A stretch of 18,919 nt of DNA from an archaeon (GTDB taxonomy: Archaea; Thermoproteota; Nitrososphaeria; Nitrososphaerales; CADDZS01): positions 1-18,919 of the forward strand of contig JAKAPU010000034.1 of assembly GCA_021806865.1 (NCBI GenBank), in the 5' to 3' direction. The notes beneath the pieces were generated by a model that made no database searches, was not told the DNA's origin, and worked only from the letters and a program-made list of their open reading frames with translations. Below, in pieces: positions 1 to 7,555 of the stretch. The position numbers were made by a program, and so were the translations under genes. How positions within the stretch are numbered: position 1 is the stretch's first letter; every line of letters begins with the position of its first letter.

Positions 1-890
1 TTCCGATCTCTAGAGAGGCAGTCATCTGGAGATCCGTAAATTGCAAGACGAAGCATTTTCTCGTTCACAAGCTTTGATGCTTCACGCATTCCTTTCTTCT
101 TGAACGTGTCGTGGACTTCGGAGAACTGTTCCAGTGACAAACCAACCGACCCAAGCCCTTTCTCTCCGAGAAGCGGCCCAAAGTAAGCAACTAACTCCTT
201 CAGAGGTGTTGTGATAGACTCTTCTCTTGTCTTTGCGATCGACATCCAGACACAGCCCGCAATGTCCACTTCTTTTGGATTCCTGCCTGCGCTCCTTGCT
301 CCTTCTGAGATTTTCTTCACAGCGTATTCTGCGAAATCAGGAGGATAAAGCAAAGGAAGAGCACCGTCTCCGGCTGCACCAGAATATTCCAGCATCTTGT
401 CTCCTTGCCCTCCGATGTAAACGGGAATTTTCGAGCGGAGTGGCTTGAATCTTAGATAAGCCTGCTCGCTCCAGTTGAACTCCTTACCTTCGTATTTGAC
501 GATCTTGCCGGAGAGAAGTTGTCGTATCAGTTCGACAGACTCCTTTGTCCTTGTAAGTGGGCGTTTTGCAGGAATGCCCAGCCATTCCATGTACTCCAGA
601 GCCCCAGCACTGATCCCACACACTGCCCTTCCGCCAGACAGCTCGTCCAGCGATGCAAGATACATTGCAAGCTCAGCTGGGTTTGTTGTGTATGGGTTGA
701 GTATGGTGTTACCCAGAATCATCTTCTTAGTATGATCTGCAATCGCAGTGAGTGTTACGAATGAGCTGCGCATGAAGACATCGTGAGAGACCCAGCAAAA
801 GTCAAACCCGTTTTTCTCAGCGAGTAGCGCAAGCTCAACCATGTTCTGAGTAGTTCCAAACCAATCCGCGAGACGAAGGCCGAATTTCAT
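1..890 (-). CDS. LLM-class (luciferase-like) F420/flavin-dependent oxidoreductase, 3' end cut by window
   Basis: Reading the minus strand from an ATG at 890 gives 296 uninterrupted residues that run off the window, so the C-terminus is missing. The N-terminus MKFGLRLADWFG, the early EKNGFDFCWVSHDVF, the TILNPYTTNPAELA stretch and LDELSGGRAVCGISAG are typical of the bacterial luciferase-like TIM-barrel family, which includes F420-dependent methylenetetrahydromethanopterin reductase (Mer) and its many paralogues. YIGGQGDKMLEYSGAAGDG is the second family hallmark, near the cofactor phosphate site. The likely role is a soluble hydride-transfer enzyme using F420 or FMN; the substrate cannot be told. 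It lies downstream of adenosylhomocysteinase on the same strand, but the 278-base gap suggests its own promoter; a TTAAAG-like box lies about 34-41 bases upstream of the ATG (924-931). I saw no gene in that gap. Confidence 0.9.
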   Translation of the reverse strand, partial: MKFGLRLADWFGTTQNMVELALLAEKNGFDFCWVSHDVFMRSSFVTLTAIADHTKKMILGNTILNPYTTNPAELAMYLASLDELSGGRAVCGISAGALEYMEWLGIPAKRPLTRTKESVELIRQLLSGKIVKYEGKEFNWSEQAYLRFKPLRSKIPVYIGGQGDKMLEYSGAAGDGALPLLYPPDFAEYAVKKISEGARSAGRNPKEVDIAGCVWMSIAKTREESITTPLKELVAYFGPLLGEKGLGSVGLSLEQFSEVHDTFKKKGMREASKLVNEKMLRLAIYGSPDDCLSRDR

Positions 891-1168
891 TTGCCTCAAC
901 GGAAGGCTTGAATGATTTTTTGCCTTTAAGGATTGGTTCGCATGATTTTTTCGAAGTAGTGGTGAAGCATCATTCGTTGTTCGAACAGAAGAAATCTCTC
1001 TTGCTCTGATACAAATTAGCAACCGCCTAGTTTGGCTTATGACCGTTTTACATGTCTCCAACATGTTCGCCAAGATTGGAGTGGTCTCCGTCTTACACAC
1101 TCCTACAGCGAATGACATTCTCTTGTATTGGTGTACTTCTTGTGAGAAGCCAGTAATCGGCAGTTAAT

Positions 1169-2431
1169 CTAGGTACCTTCGGCCCAACCGCCGAGGTACT
1201 TGAGTTGCTCTCTTGAGAGTTTGTCGATCTCGATCCCCATGCTCGCGAGTTTGAGCCTTGCGACCTCTTCGTCCTGATCCCTTGGTATCTCATACACATC
1301 GGGTTTTAGTTTCTTTCCTTCCTTTGAAAGCATCACATTCGATAGGAACTGGTTTGCAAAGCTCATGTCCATAACTTCGCTCGGGTGTCCCTCCGCCGCT
1401 GCGAGATTGACTAGCCTTCCTTCCGCGAGTGCGTAGAGCCTGTTTCCGTTCGGGAGAGTGTACTCCATGTTGTCTGCTCTTACTTCTCTCTTTTTCTTCG
1501 CAATATCTTCCAAGTCAGAGATCGAGACCTCAACGTTGAAGTGGCCAGCGTTTGCGAGAACTGTACCGTCCTTCATCGAGACAAAGTGCTCCTTCGTAAT
1601 CACGTTCTTGCAACCCGTCGCGGTGATGAAAATATCTCCCACCTTCGCTGCCTCGCTCATCGGCATGACATCAAAACCTTCCATTCTGGCACGCAGAGCC
1701 TTGATTGGATCGATCTCGGTCACGATGACTTTTGCTCCCAATCCCCTCGCCCTGCTCGTGAGGCCCCTTCCGCAGTGACCGTAACCCGAGATCACAACGT
1801 TCTTCCCCGAGAAGAGGATGTTGGTTGCTCTAATCACTCCATCGATGGCGCTCTGGCCCGTGCCGTACACGTTGTCAAAGTCTGACTTGGTTTCCGCGTC
1901 GTTTACCGCCACTATAGGATACTTCAGGTCGCCGCTCTTTGCCATTGACCTGATCCTGTGAATTCCGGTCGTCGTTTCTTCCGTTCCACCTTCGAGTCCC
2001 TTGAGGTACTCAGTATGCTTTGTATGAACAGTGAAGATAAGATCTGCTCCGTCGTCCAATGTGAGTGCTGGCTTCATCTTGAGAGTCTGCTCGATGCACC
2101 AGTAATATTCCTGAGAAGAAAGGCCCCGCCACGCGTACACGTCAACGTTGTTTGCATCCATCGCAGCAGCAACGTCGTCCTGGGTGGAAAGTGGGTTGCA
2201 ACCTGACCATGCGACCTCGGCTCCGGCCGCCTTGAAGGTCTCGACAAGCACAGCAGTTTCTTTCGTGACGTGCAGGCATCCTGCAATCTTCACTCCCTGA
2301 AGCGTCTTCTTTTTGGAGTGGATCGCCCTAAGCTTCATCAACACGGGCATTCTTGATTCTGCCCATTCAATTTTCTTTCTTCCCGCCCCGGCAAGAGACG
2401 GATCCTTGATCTTGCTCAAACCAAAATGCAC
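1169..2431 (-). CDS. ahcY: S-adenosylhomocysteine hydrolase (adenosylhomocysteinase)
   Basis: A complete 420-aa protein that reversibly splits S-adenosylhomocysteine into adenosine and homocysteine, clearing the product that inhibits methyltransferases. Seen in the sequence: CLHVTKET (52-59, His54), LDDGADL (Asp126/127), GGTEETTTG (Glu151/152), NDAETKSDFDN with Lys182 and Asp186 (the redox and substrate residues), the NAD+ Rossmann motif GYGHCGRG (216-223), and AGHFNVE in the second half. The length is that of the archaeal form, and it ends in YLGGWAEGT instead of the bacterial/eukaryotic Lys-Tyr tail. The start is GTG at 2431; there is no ATG near it in frame, and a box A about 30 bases upstream fits a leaderless GTG start. 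Cytosolic; transcribed away from the SWIM/BrxL pair. Confidence 0.97.
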   Translation of the reverse strand: MHFGLSKIKDPSLAGAGRKKIEWAESRMPVLMKLRAIHSKKKTLQGVKIAGCLHVTKETAVLVETFKAAGAEVAWSGCNPLSTQDDVAAAMDANNVDVYAWRGLSSQEYYWCIEQTLKMKPALTLDDGADLIFTVHTKHTEYLKGLEGGTEETTTGIHRIRSMAKSGDLKYPIVAVNDAETKSDFDNVYGTGQSAIDGVIRATNILFSGKNVVISGYGHCGRGLTSRARGLGAKVIVTEIDPIKALRARMEGFDVMPMSEAAKVGDIFITATGCKNVITKEHFVSMKDGTVLANAGHFNVEVSISDLEDIAKKKREVRADNMEYTLPNGNRLYALAEGRLVNLAAAEGHPSEVMDMSFANQFLSNVMLSKEGKKLKPDVYEIPRDQDEEVARLKLASMGIEIDKLSREQLKYLGGWAEGT

Positions 2432-2458
2432 TTTGAAAAATGAAATTTTGATTAGTCG

Positions 2459-2464
2459 ATTTAA
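2459..2464 (-). promoter_or_regulatory. Box A (TATA) of ahcY
   Basis: On the minus strand the sequence CCTTAAATCG places TTAAAT 28-33 bases before the GTG start of ahcY. This spacing puts transcription initiation at or within a few bases of the start codon, the usual leaderless archaeal arrangement. No Shine-Dalgarno-like sequence lies before the GTG. Confidence 0.5.
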
Positions 2465-2905
2465 GGCTTGTCAGAGTCCGAAATGCTCAGTTCAGGATTT
2501 GTGATATAGGAGCTATTGATTCTTCGCGCTAGAGAAGACGAAAGCTGAGGGATTGCGCCTACTTCAAAACTCTATTCATGTTTAGAAGATTCGTTACGAT
2601 GTGCGTCAGCAGTTGAGCAGAAAGAACAGGCACGATGACGTGTGTTATTGCGAGAGCTGCAAGCACAAAGCGAGCACATGCATCGAAATTTCTTGCACAG
2701 TTGCCTCAAAGCAGACAAGATCAGGCTAGCGCATCCTGTACTGACAGAGGAGAAAGTTGAGAAGCAAGAGAGCGACGATGAAGAGTACAGAAAGGGTCGT
2801 CAGGCAGCTTGGATGTCTGATCTTGGCAGTGTGGTAGCATCCTCCCAATGAAGACCGCAACGTAACTTGATTTGAATGCGAGAATGAAAAACCAGTAGGT
2901 CAACA
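2465..2905. other. 440-base gap between ahcY and the SWIM gene
   Basis: No gene is clear here. Both strands hold only short ORFs. The longest, on the plus strand at 2642-2851 (69 aa, GTG start), has no recognisable domain. A second plus-strand frame at 2601-2729 is Cys-rich and is listed separately. I found no tRNA, no CRISPR repeats and no strong hairpin with a T run. Confidence 0.4.
2601..2729 (+). CDS. Possible tiny Cys-rich (zinc-knuckle-like) protein
   Basis: A 42-codon frame starting at a GTG (2601) contains DVCYCESCKHKAS followed by TCIEISC, giving CxCxxCxH plus two further Cys within about 20 residues. Small zinc-binding proteins are common in archaea and this spacing could bind one metal. 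Against it: the only starts are GTG or TTG, no convincing promoter or ribosome site precedes it, and a longer ORF overlaps it in another frame. This may be chance; I list it because ordinary gene callers would miss it. Confidence 0.15.
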   Translation: MRQQLSRKNRHDDVCYCESCKHKASTCIEISCTVASKQTRSG

Positions 2906-2913
2906 CATATATT
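2906..2913 (+). promoter_or_regulatory. Box A (TATA) of the SWIM/BrxL-like pair
   Basis: CATATATT lies 29-36 bases before the TTG start of the SWIM gene at 2942. An in-frame stop at 2927-2929 prevents any longer upstream start, so box A and first usable start agree with a leaderless or very short-leader transcript. Confidence 0.5.
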
Positions 2914-2941
2914 CAGTGACAGTTGGTAATGTGGGAGCACC

Positions 2942-4009
2942 TTGTCCTCGCCTGAAATAGTTAGGCGTACCAGCGCACTTTATGGATCGGTGGAGAGGCT
3001 TGGACAGGTTGCACTTTCAAGATCGTATGAAACATCCGCCAAAGAGTCGGAAAACACTAGTTCGGAATCCAAGAAAGAAGGAGAGCTTTCGCACGCAGGC
3101 GAATCTCTTTGCAAACTGACTGAGCTCACAATAAGAAGTATATGCGGAGTAGCGGTATATTCCTCTGGGCTGGCTTACTATACAGAAGGAAGAATTTCAG
3201 AAAGGCATTTTTCGAACGACACAATCTCAGCAAAGCTGAGTGCCAGAAGGAATGAGATGCAAGCTAGCGGAACTGAATTCTTCGTGCCAAGACTTACACT
3301 AGAACGTGCCAAGAATAGAGAAGGAATCAAAATCTTTGGCGAGTGCGGTTGCTCCTGGTCGAGAGAAGGCATACTCTGTCCCCACGCTGCTGCTTTGATG
3401 ATAGCTTGGGTGAGGAACCCAGAGGCCTTCGAACCACTAGCCGTACCCGACGACAAGTTAAGTGTCATTGCACAATTCACAAAACGACGCCAAGAGGTCA
3501 TGAGTTCGCTGAAAGAGCTGACGAACTACATCGAGAACGGAGGTTCTTCGCAAAGAGAAGATCTAGAGATGCTTCAGAGTACTTACTCAATGATCAGTCT
3601 TTGGTTGAAACAGGTTGAAGACAGCGACACCAAATCTCTCTCGTCAAGCACGAAAAACAATGCCGGAAGTAAAGGTTCGTCTGCTGTCTCGCTAAAACAT
3701 GAATTCTCTGCTGTTGTCAACTATGTCTCTCTAGCAGTAATGACAGCCATAGAGAGCAAGTATCCCAGGATAAAAGCGTCAGAACTTTACAAAGCTTCGA
3801 CCGTGTCCACTCTTGGCAGCGTACTCGAAACCTTTGTTCAAAGCATTAGCGATGAACAAACTGTAGATCCCAGAACCAAATCGAAAGTGAAAAGTCGAAC
3901 CAAGCGCGTGAAGAAAGGGAAATTAGTCGCGACAAGACCCGACGCAAAGAAAAAGACAGCCAGGAGCTGGGACAATCTGATCGAGGAATTTTCTTCCTCG
4001 ACCCAGTAA
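2942..4009 (+). CDS. SWIM zinc-finger protein, upstream partner of the BrxL-like ATPase
   Basis: A 355-aa protein with a SWIM motif CxCx8CxH: Cys135, Cys137, Cys146 and His148 in CGCSWSREGILCPHAAALMI, including the conserved Trp139 and the hydrophobic helix after the His. SWIM domains bind zinc and serve DNA or protein contacts in SWI2/SNF2 helicase neighbours, MuDR transposases and recombination mediators. Residues 60-134 look like the usual beta-rich lead-in (Gly-Arg-Ile then Asp-Thr-Ile-Ser-Ala). Residues 30-50 are Ser/Glu/Lys-rich and probably disordered, the middle is helical, and the end (about 315-345) is strongly basic, fitting nucleic-acid binding. The first possible start is TTG 2942; GTG 2990 (residue 17) is the alternative. 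The BrxL-like gene begins 37 bases after the stop, so the two are probably co-expressed. Function unknown. Confidence 0.85.
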   Translation: MSSPEIVRRTSALYGSVERLGQVALSRSYETSAKESENTSSESKKEGELSHAGESLCKLTELTIRSICGVAVYSSGLAYYTEGRISERHFSNDTISAKLSARRNEMQASGTEFFVPRLTLERAKNREGIKIFGECGCSWSREGILCPHAAALMIAWVRNPEAFEPLAVPDDKLSVIAQFTKRRQEVMSSLKELTNYIENGGSSQREDLEMLQSTYSMISLWLKQVEDSDTKSLSSSTKNNAGSKGSSAVSLKHEFSAVVNYVSLAVMTAIESKYPRIKASELYKASTVSTLGSVLETFVQSISDEQTVDPRTKSKVKSRTKRVKKGKLVATRPDAKKKTARSWDNLIEEFSSSTQ

Positions 4010-4046
4010 TCGTTTTTATTTGGTTCGTGGTTGAACTCAACAATCA

Positions 4047-5525
4047 ATGACCGCCACGACCGAACTTGACTCAAAGGCAAAGAGCGCCTTCGGTTCGTAT
4101 GTGGTGAGAAAGGAGCTCGTGCATTCCTACGAGATCAGCAGACTTCCGCGCTTCATCTCAGAGTATCTTGTTGCAAAGTTCTACTCTGGCGACAATCCCA
4201 CTCCAGAGGACGCAAGAAAACTCTCGGACTTTGTGAGCGTTCACTTTCCTGAGCTCAGGGACAAGGACAAGATACTCCACGACATAATGACGTCCGGCAG
4301 TTACACGCTGATGGACGAGTTCAAGGTCGAGACAGACATCAAAGGAGCAAAGCACCGCCTGATAATCCCATGCCTCAACGTCAGGGACGCCGATGTTCTG
4401 TCAACTATTCTGGATGAGAATACCGACCTCCTCCGCTCGGGCATGTGGGGAGTTGCGACTCTCAAGTACGTTCGCGAACCAGAGCCGGTGGACAGCTGGT
4501 CAACGAAGGGAATAGACACCTCTCCAATACTCATGACCAAGTTCACTCCCTTCGAAGTAGTCAACGTAAATCTTTCAGATTTCACTTCAAAGAGAAGGCT
4601 TTTCACAAGGAGCGAGTGGATAGATCTTCTGATCAGAAGCATTGGACTAAATCCCGGCGTTTACAGCGAATACCAGAAGATGCTTCTCCTGCTAAGGCTC
4701 GTTCCTCTCATAGAGCCAAATTGCAACATGCTCGAGTTGGGTCCGAAAGCTACCGGCAAGACCTACCTTTACAGGAACATCTCTTATTCCACTCGTCTGA
4801 TTTCTGGAGGAAGGGTTAGCCCCGCCACACTGTTTTACAACATTGCGACAAAGACGGTTGGCGAAATCGGAGTGAGGGATTGCGTCGTTCTGGATGAAAT
4901 CGGCAAGCTCACTTTTCCAAACGGCGAGGAGATGATTGGGAAGCTGAAAGACTACATGGTCGATGGATTCTTTGAGAGAGGGCCGAAGAAAGCTCACGCG
5001 AAAGCTTCGCTTGTCTTCATGGGGAACGTCGAGTTTGGCTCGTCCTCTGCCGACGAGCTCGTGCCTTCTGAATCAGAGGTCGTCAGTGCGCTTCCGCATT
5101 TCATGAGGGATTCGGCTTTGCTTGACAGGATTCACTGCTTCATACCCGGATGGGAGCTGCCGAAAATAATGCAATCGAGTGAGCATCTCGCCTCTGGATA
5201 CGGAATCGTGGCTGACTATCTCTCAGAAGTATTCCACCAGATGTCAATGCAAGGATCGTTCTTTGATTTGATTTCAGATAGGGTGAAGATCGAATCCCCA
5301 TCTGCGGAGGGAGTTACTATACGAGAGGAGAAGGCGATAAAGAAGGTGGCATCCGGGATGCTCAAGCTTCTATGTCCTGATTGTAAGTGCGAGGATAAGG
5401 AAGACATAGCGCTTGCGATGAAGGCGGCCATGGATGGAAGGATGAGAGTGAACGCGATTCTGAGCACCATCTCACCTCAGGAGTTCAAGCGGAAAAAGCA
5501 GATTAGATTCTCGGTAACGGACTAG
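4047..5525 (+). CDS. BrxL-like AAA+ ATPase lacking the Lon-protease domain
   Basis: A 492-aa protein matching the N-terminal and ATPase parts of BREX BrxL (the TIGR02688 'Lon-like' family). Family signs: VVRKELVHSYE near residue 20, LFTRSEWIDLLIRSIGLNP (185-203), ELGPKATGKTYLYRNIS with Walker A 232-239, SGGRVSPATLFYNIATK (253-269), Walker B VVLDEI (280-285), KDYMVDGFFERG (301-312), FMGNVEF with sensor Asn327, and LLDRIHCFIPGWELPK with the probable arginine finger Arg361. BrxL in BREX is typically well over 600 aa and carries a C-terminal Lon-protease-like domain; here the protein stops after MRVNAILSTISPQEFKRK, where that domain should begin. A CPDCKC cluster (443-448) may bind metal. No PglX, PglZ, BrxA, BrxB or BrxC is in the window. 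BrxL is a hexameric DNA-binding AAA+ machine, so a DNA-acting role is likely. Confidence 0.88.
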   Translation: MTATTELDSKAKSAFGSYVVRKELVHSYEISRLPRFISEYLVAKFYSGDNPTPEDARKLSDFVSVHFPELRDKDKILHDIMTSGSYTLMDEFKVETDIKGAKHRLIIPCLNVRDADVLSTILDENTDLLRSGMWGVATLKYVREPEPVDSWSTKGIDTSPILMTKFTPFEVVNVNLSDFTSKRRLFTRSEWIDLLIRSIGLNPGVYSEYQKMLLLLRLVPLIEPNCNMLELGPKATGKTYLYRNISYSTRLISGGRVSPATLFYNIATKTVGEIGVRDCVVLDEIGKLTFPNGEEMIGKLKDYMVDGFFERGPKKAHAKASLVFMGNVEFGSSSADELVPSESEVVSALPHFMRDSALLDRIHCFIPGWELPKIMQSSEHLASGYGIVADYLSEVFHQMSMQGSFFDLISDRVKIESPSAEGVTIREEKAIKKVASGMLKLLCPDCKCEDKEDIALAMKAAMDGRMRVNAILSTISPQEFKRKKQIRFSVTD

Positions 5526-5536
5526 GGTGCAAGAAG

Positions 5537-6423
5537 ATGACAAACTCTCAGCAAAAGGTGGACCTCCATGGAAAGACCATCTTGCTCACCGGAGCAAATT
5601 CTGGAATAGGAAAAGTCACAGCACTAGAGCTGGCTAGAATGGGTGCCTCTCTGGTTTTGGTCTGCCGAAACAAGGAGAAGGGAAAAGAAGCTGTTGACGA
5701 ATTTGTCAAGAAGAGCGGTAACAGTTCGATTGAGCTCGTCGCCGCAGACTTGCTACTGCAGAGAGAGGTAAGAAGGGTGGCATCCGAATTCTTGGCATCG
5801 CAATCTCGCTTGGATGTCCTGATCAACAACGCTGGAACAAACTTTCCGAGCTTGGCGTAACAGAAGAGGGCATTGAACAAACGATGGCAGTGAATTACTT
5901 TGCGCCGTTTTTGCTGACAAACCTCTTGCTAGGAGTTTTGGAAAAGTCTGCTCCTTCGAGAGTTGTTAACGTTGCATCAGTAGGTCATTTCGGTGGTGAC
6001 TTACTTTTGGACAACTTGACTCAGGATAGGAGAATGGGAGCGCAAGGATTTTCGGCTTACCAACGCTCAAAGTTGGCACTTGTGCTGTTTACTTATGAGC
6101 TTGCACGGCGCTTAAATGGAAAGCAAATAATGGCAAATTGCCTGCATCCTGGAACAATTAGGACAAATATTTGGGCGCATGCTGGTTTCGCAACCCCACT
6201 TACAAGATTTGCGTCGCTCTTCATGAAGAGCGCAGAGGACGGAGCAAGGACTTCCATTTATCTTGCCTCCTCGCCTGAGGTCCAGGGAGTCAGCGGGAAG
6301 TATTTTGATGACTGCACACCAAAGAGGTCATCCGAGACATCGTACGATCAATCGATCGCTTTGAGATTGTGGGAACAAAGCATGAAATTGACGGGCTTGG
6401 AGGAATCCATTACGCGAGCATAA
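5537..6423 (+). pseudogene. Short-chain dehydrogenase/reductase, interrupted by a one-base frameshift
   Basis: Two pieces in different frames form one SDR of about 295 aa. Piece one (from ATG 5537) has the cofactor motif TGANSGIG (18-25) and NNAG (97-100), then reads into a stop at 5858-5860. Piece two resumes in the -1 frame as LSELGVTEEGIEQT, then MAVNYFAPFLLTNLL, catalytic Ser in NVASVGH and YQRSK (the YxxxK pair). Restoring one A in the short A run at 5839-5841 joins them with the usual spacing between NNAG and the TEEG helix. The type resembles the retinol dehydrogenase/WWOX-like SDRs, an NADP-dependent alcohol/ketone oxidoreductase; substrate unknown. It starts 11 bases after the BrxL-like stop and may be in the same transcript. 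Because the change is in a homopolymer, a sequencing error is as likely as true decay. Confidence 0.85.
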
Positions 6424-6597
6424 GATGTTTTGATTTCCTACTCACGAATCCGACAGACGGTACTGTGCAAAGTACTGCACTTATCAATCGAGAACAGCGA
6501 GATAGAATTCCTATGATCTGGTATGATGAAAAAGCAAAGTGGTAATGACTGGAGAGTTGGAGAAGTAGCTAAAGAGAAAGAGTTCAGCTAAGTCGGT
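6424..6597. other. Degenerate stretch before the transposase remnant
   Basis: No intact ORF. In the frame of the following transposase fragment, about 6551-6597 reads as WRVGEVAKEKEFS, a stop, then VG; this resembles the helix ending in 'KEF' that precedes the last catalytic block in such transposases, so transposase-derived sequence probably extends upstream of 6598 in decayed form. The rest (6424-6540) I could not assign. A weak stem GTGCA/TGCAC is present near 6467-6482. Confidence 0.35.
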
Positions 6598-6977
6598 ATG
6601 AAGTCTGAGCATATCAGGCAAATTCAGCTCAAGGGCACGATCCACAACAACAAGATGGAGCGTATGAATGGAGAGGTTCGAGATCGTGAGAGAACGATGC
6701 GTGGATTAAAGCGAACCGACACGCCGATCTTGAAGGGTTATCAGATATTCCACAATTACATCAGACCGCACGAATCTCTCGGAGATCATATACTCCCTCT
6801 GAGGCGTGTGGAATTAGCATAGACGGTCAAAACAAATGGCTAACGCTGATTCAAAATGCCTCGAAAAAGAGTAGAAGGAAATCCAAACTCAAGCGTCTTG
6901 AGCAATGGCTCAAGAAGCACGATTCTATTCTACGCTTCGTGTTTGAAGGGATATTGGTTATAATACGACTGATTTAG
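6598..6977 (+). pseudogene. C-terminal remnant of a DDE (rve-like) insertion-sequence transposase
   Basis: SEHIRQIQLKG, then NNKMERMNGEVRDRERTMRG, LKRTDTPILKGYQIFHNYIRPHESL are the last catalytic block (Glu of KMER is the third acidic DDE residue) and tail of a transposase family common in Thaumarchaeota. After HESLGDH two extra bases (AT at 6790-6791, probably a dinucleotide duplication) throw the frame; the continuation in the other frame reads TPSEACGISIDGQNKWLTL then IQNASKK and a basic tail to a stop at 6975-6977. The N-terminal zinc/SWIM part, the first two catalytic acids and an intact start are missing. Non-functional. Family placement (IS6- or IS481-like integrase core) is inferred from memory of related proteins. 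Confidence 0.8.
6958..6965 (+). promoter_or_regulatory. Box A of the 71-aa membrane protein gene
   Basis: TTATAATA lies 22-29 bases before the ATG at 6987, giving a near-leaderless transcript. It sits inside the decayed transposase tail, so the small gene may be driven by insertion-sequence-derived DNA. Confidence 0.4.
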
Positions 6978-6986
6978 CGAAGCATT

Positions 6987-7202
6987 ATGAAACTCTGTCA
7001 AGGACTTCTGTTCTTTGGTATTATGTTCATAGCTGGCGGTACGATTTATTGGGCGGTTCAAAGTTTCTTGAATATGACAGGTCTCAAGTTCTACGGTCTC
7101 AATCCTTCAATTGAAATGGCATACATCATCGGTGTCGTTTTCATTGTGGTTGGTCTCCTCGTGTGTGGCATCCAAAGAAAAGACAATAATTCCGAGGATT
7201 AA
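6987..7202 (+). CDS. Small two-helix membrane protein, unknown function
   Basis: A 71-aa ORF with two hydrophobic segments (about residues 5-30 and 44-62) joined by a polar loop (TGLKFYGLNPSIE), ending in a charged tail CGIQRKDNNSED. The pattern is a simple hairpin membrane protein. Start ATG 6987 is supported by a box A at the right distance. No family recognised. It lies between the transposase remnant and a convergent tiny ORF, in AT-richer DNA than the flanking operons, consistent with a mobile or accessory origin. Confidence 0.5.
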   Translation: MKLCQGLLFFGIMFIAGGTIYWAVQSFLNMTGLKFYGLNPSIEMAYIIGVVFIVVGLLVCGIQRKDNNSED

Positions 7203-7343
7203 CTACTTCGCTAGTGCAAATATCACAGCAACAAGCGTCAAACAAATTCCTGAGAAAAAACCCACTATCAACCAGAAGAAGTCTCGCCACTCTTCTGGTA
7301 TCCTGAGCAGACGCAACTTAACACGCAGATTTGACAGACGCAA
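7203..7343 (-). CDS. Tiny single-helix membrane protein (46 aa, TTG start)
   Basis: Minus-strand frame from TTG 7343 to a stop at 7203-7205. The basic start (RLSNLRVKLRLLRIPEEW) is followed by a clean membrane helix, RDFFWLIVGFFSGICLTLVA then VIFALAK. Positive-inside charge, Pro-Glu-Glu-Trp at the interface and a sharp hydrophobic stretch look like a real membrane peptide rather than noise. Alternative TTG start at codon 10. No ATG or GTG and no convincing box A were seen, so this may be a remnant. It abuts the 71-aa gene stop tail to tail. Confidence 0.3.
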   Translation of the reverse strand: MRLSNLRVKLRLLRIPEEWRDFFWLIVGFFSGICLTLVAVIFALAK

Positions 7344-7555
7344 ACTTACCAGAACCCCAAAGCGGGTTCCGTGTAACTAACGGTTTATCGAACAAAACTT
7401 CTGAGTGCGTAAACGCGATTGATGGAAACAAAACCATCAATGAAAGAACTCTCAGTATCCAAAACGGACATTGGGGCTTTCTTGCTAAATGTCATTTCTT
7501 TTATGCGGGGCCAACGGCCTTTTGTTCAAATACTCAATCAAAACAGGCTCCCCTT

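Noticed and set aside
1077..1112. GGAGTG/CACTCC stem downstream of ahcY
   Set aside because: Six base pairs with a long loop and no T run; likely chance.
2642..2851. 69-aa plus-strand ORF in the ahcY/SWIM gap
   Set aside because: GTG start, no promoter at proper distance, no recognisable motif, and it overlaps a Cys-rich frame; not enough to call a gene.
2942..6423. Complete BREX locus
   Set aside because: No methyltransferase, PglZ phosphatase, BrxA, BrxB or BrxC is present; only the BrxL-like ATPase resembles BREX.
7309..7347. Direct repeat AGACGCAACTTA / AGACGCAAACTTA
   Set aside because: Only two imperfect copies 28 bases apart; no array and no sign of CRISPR or iterons.
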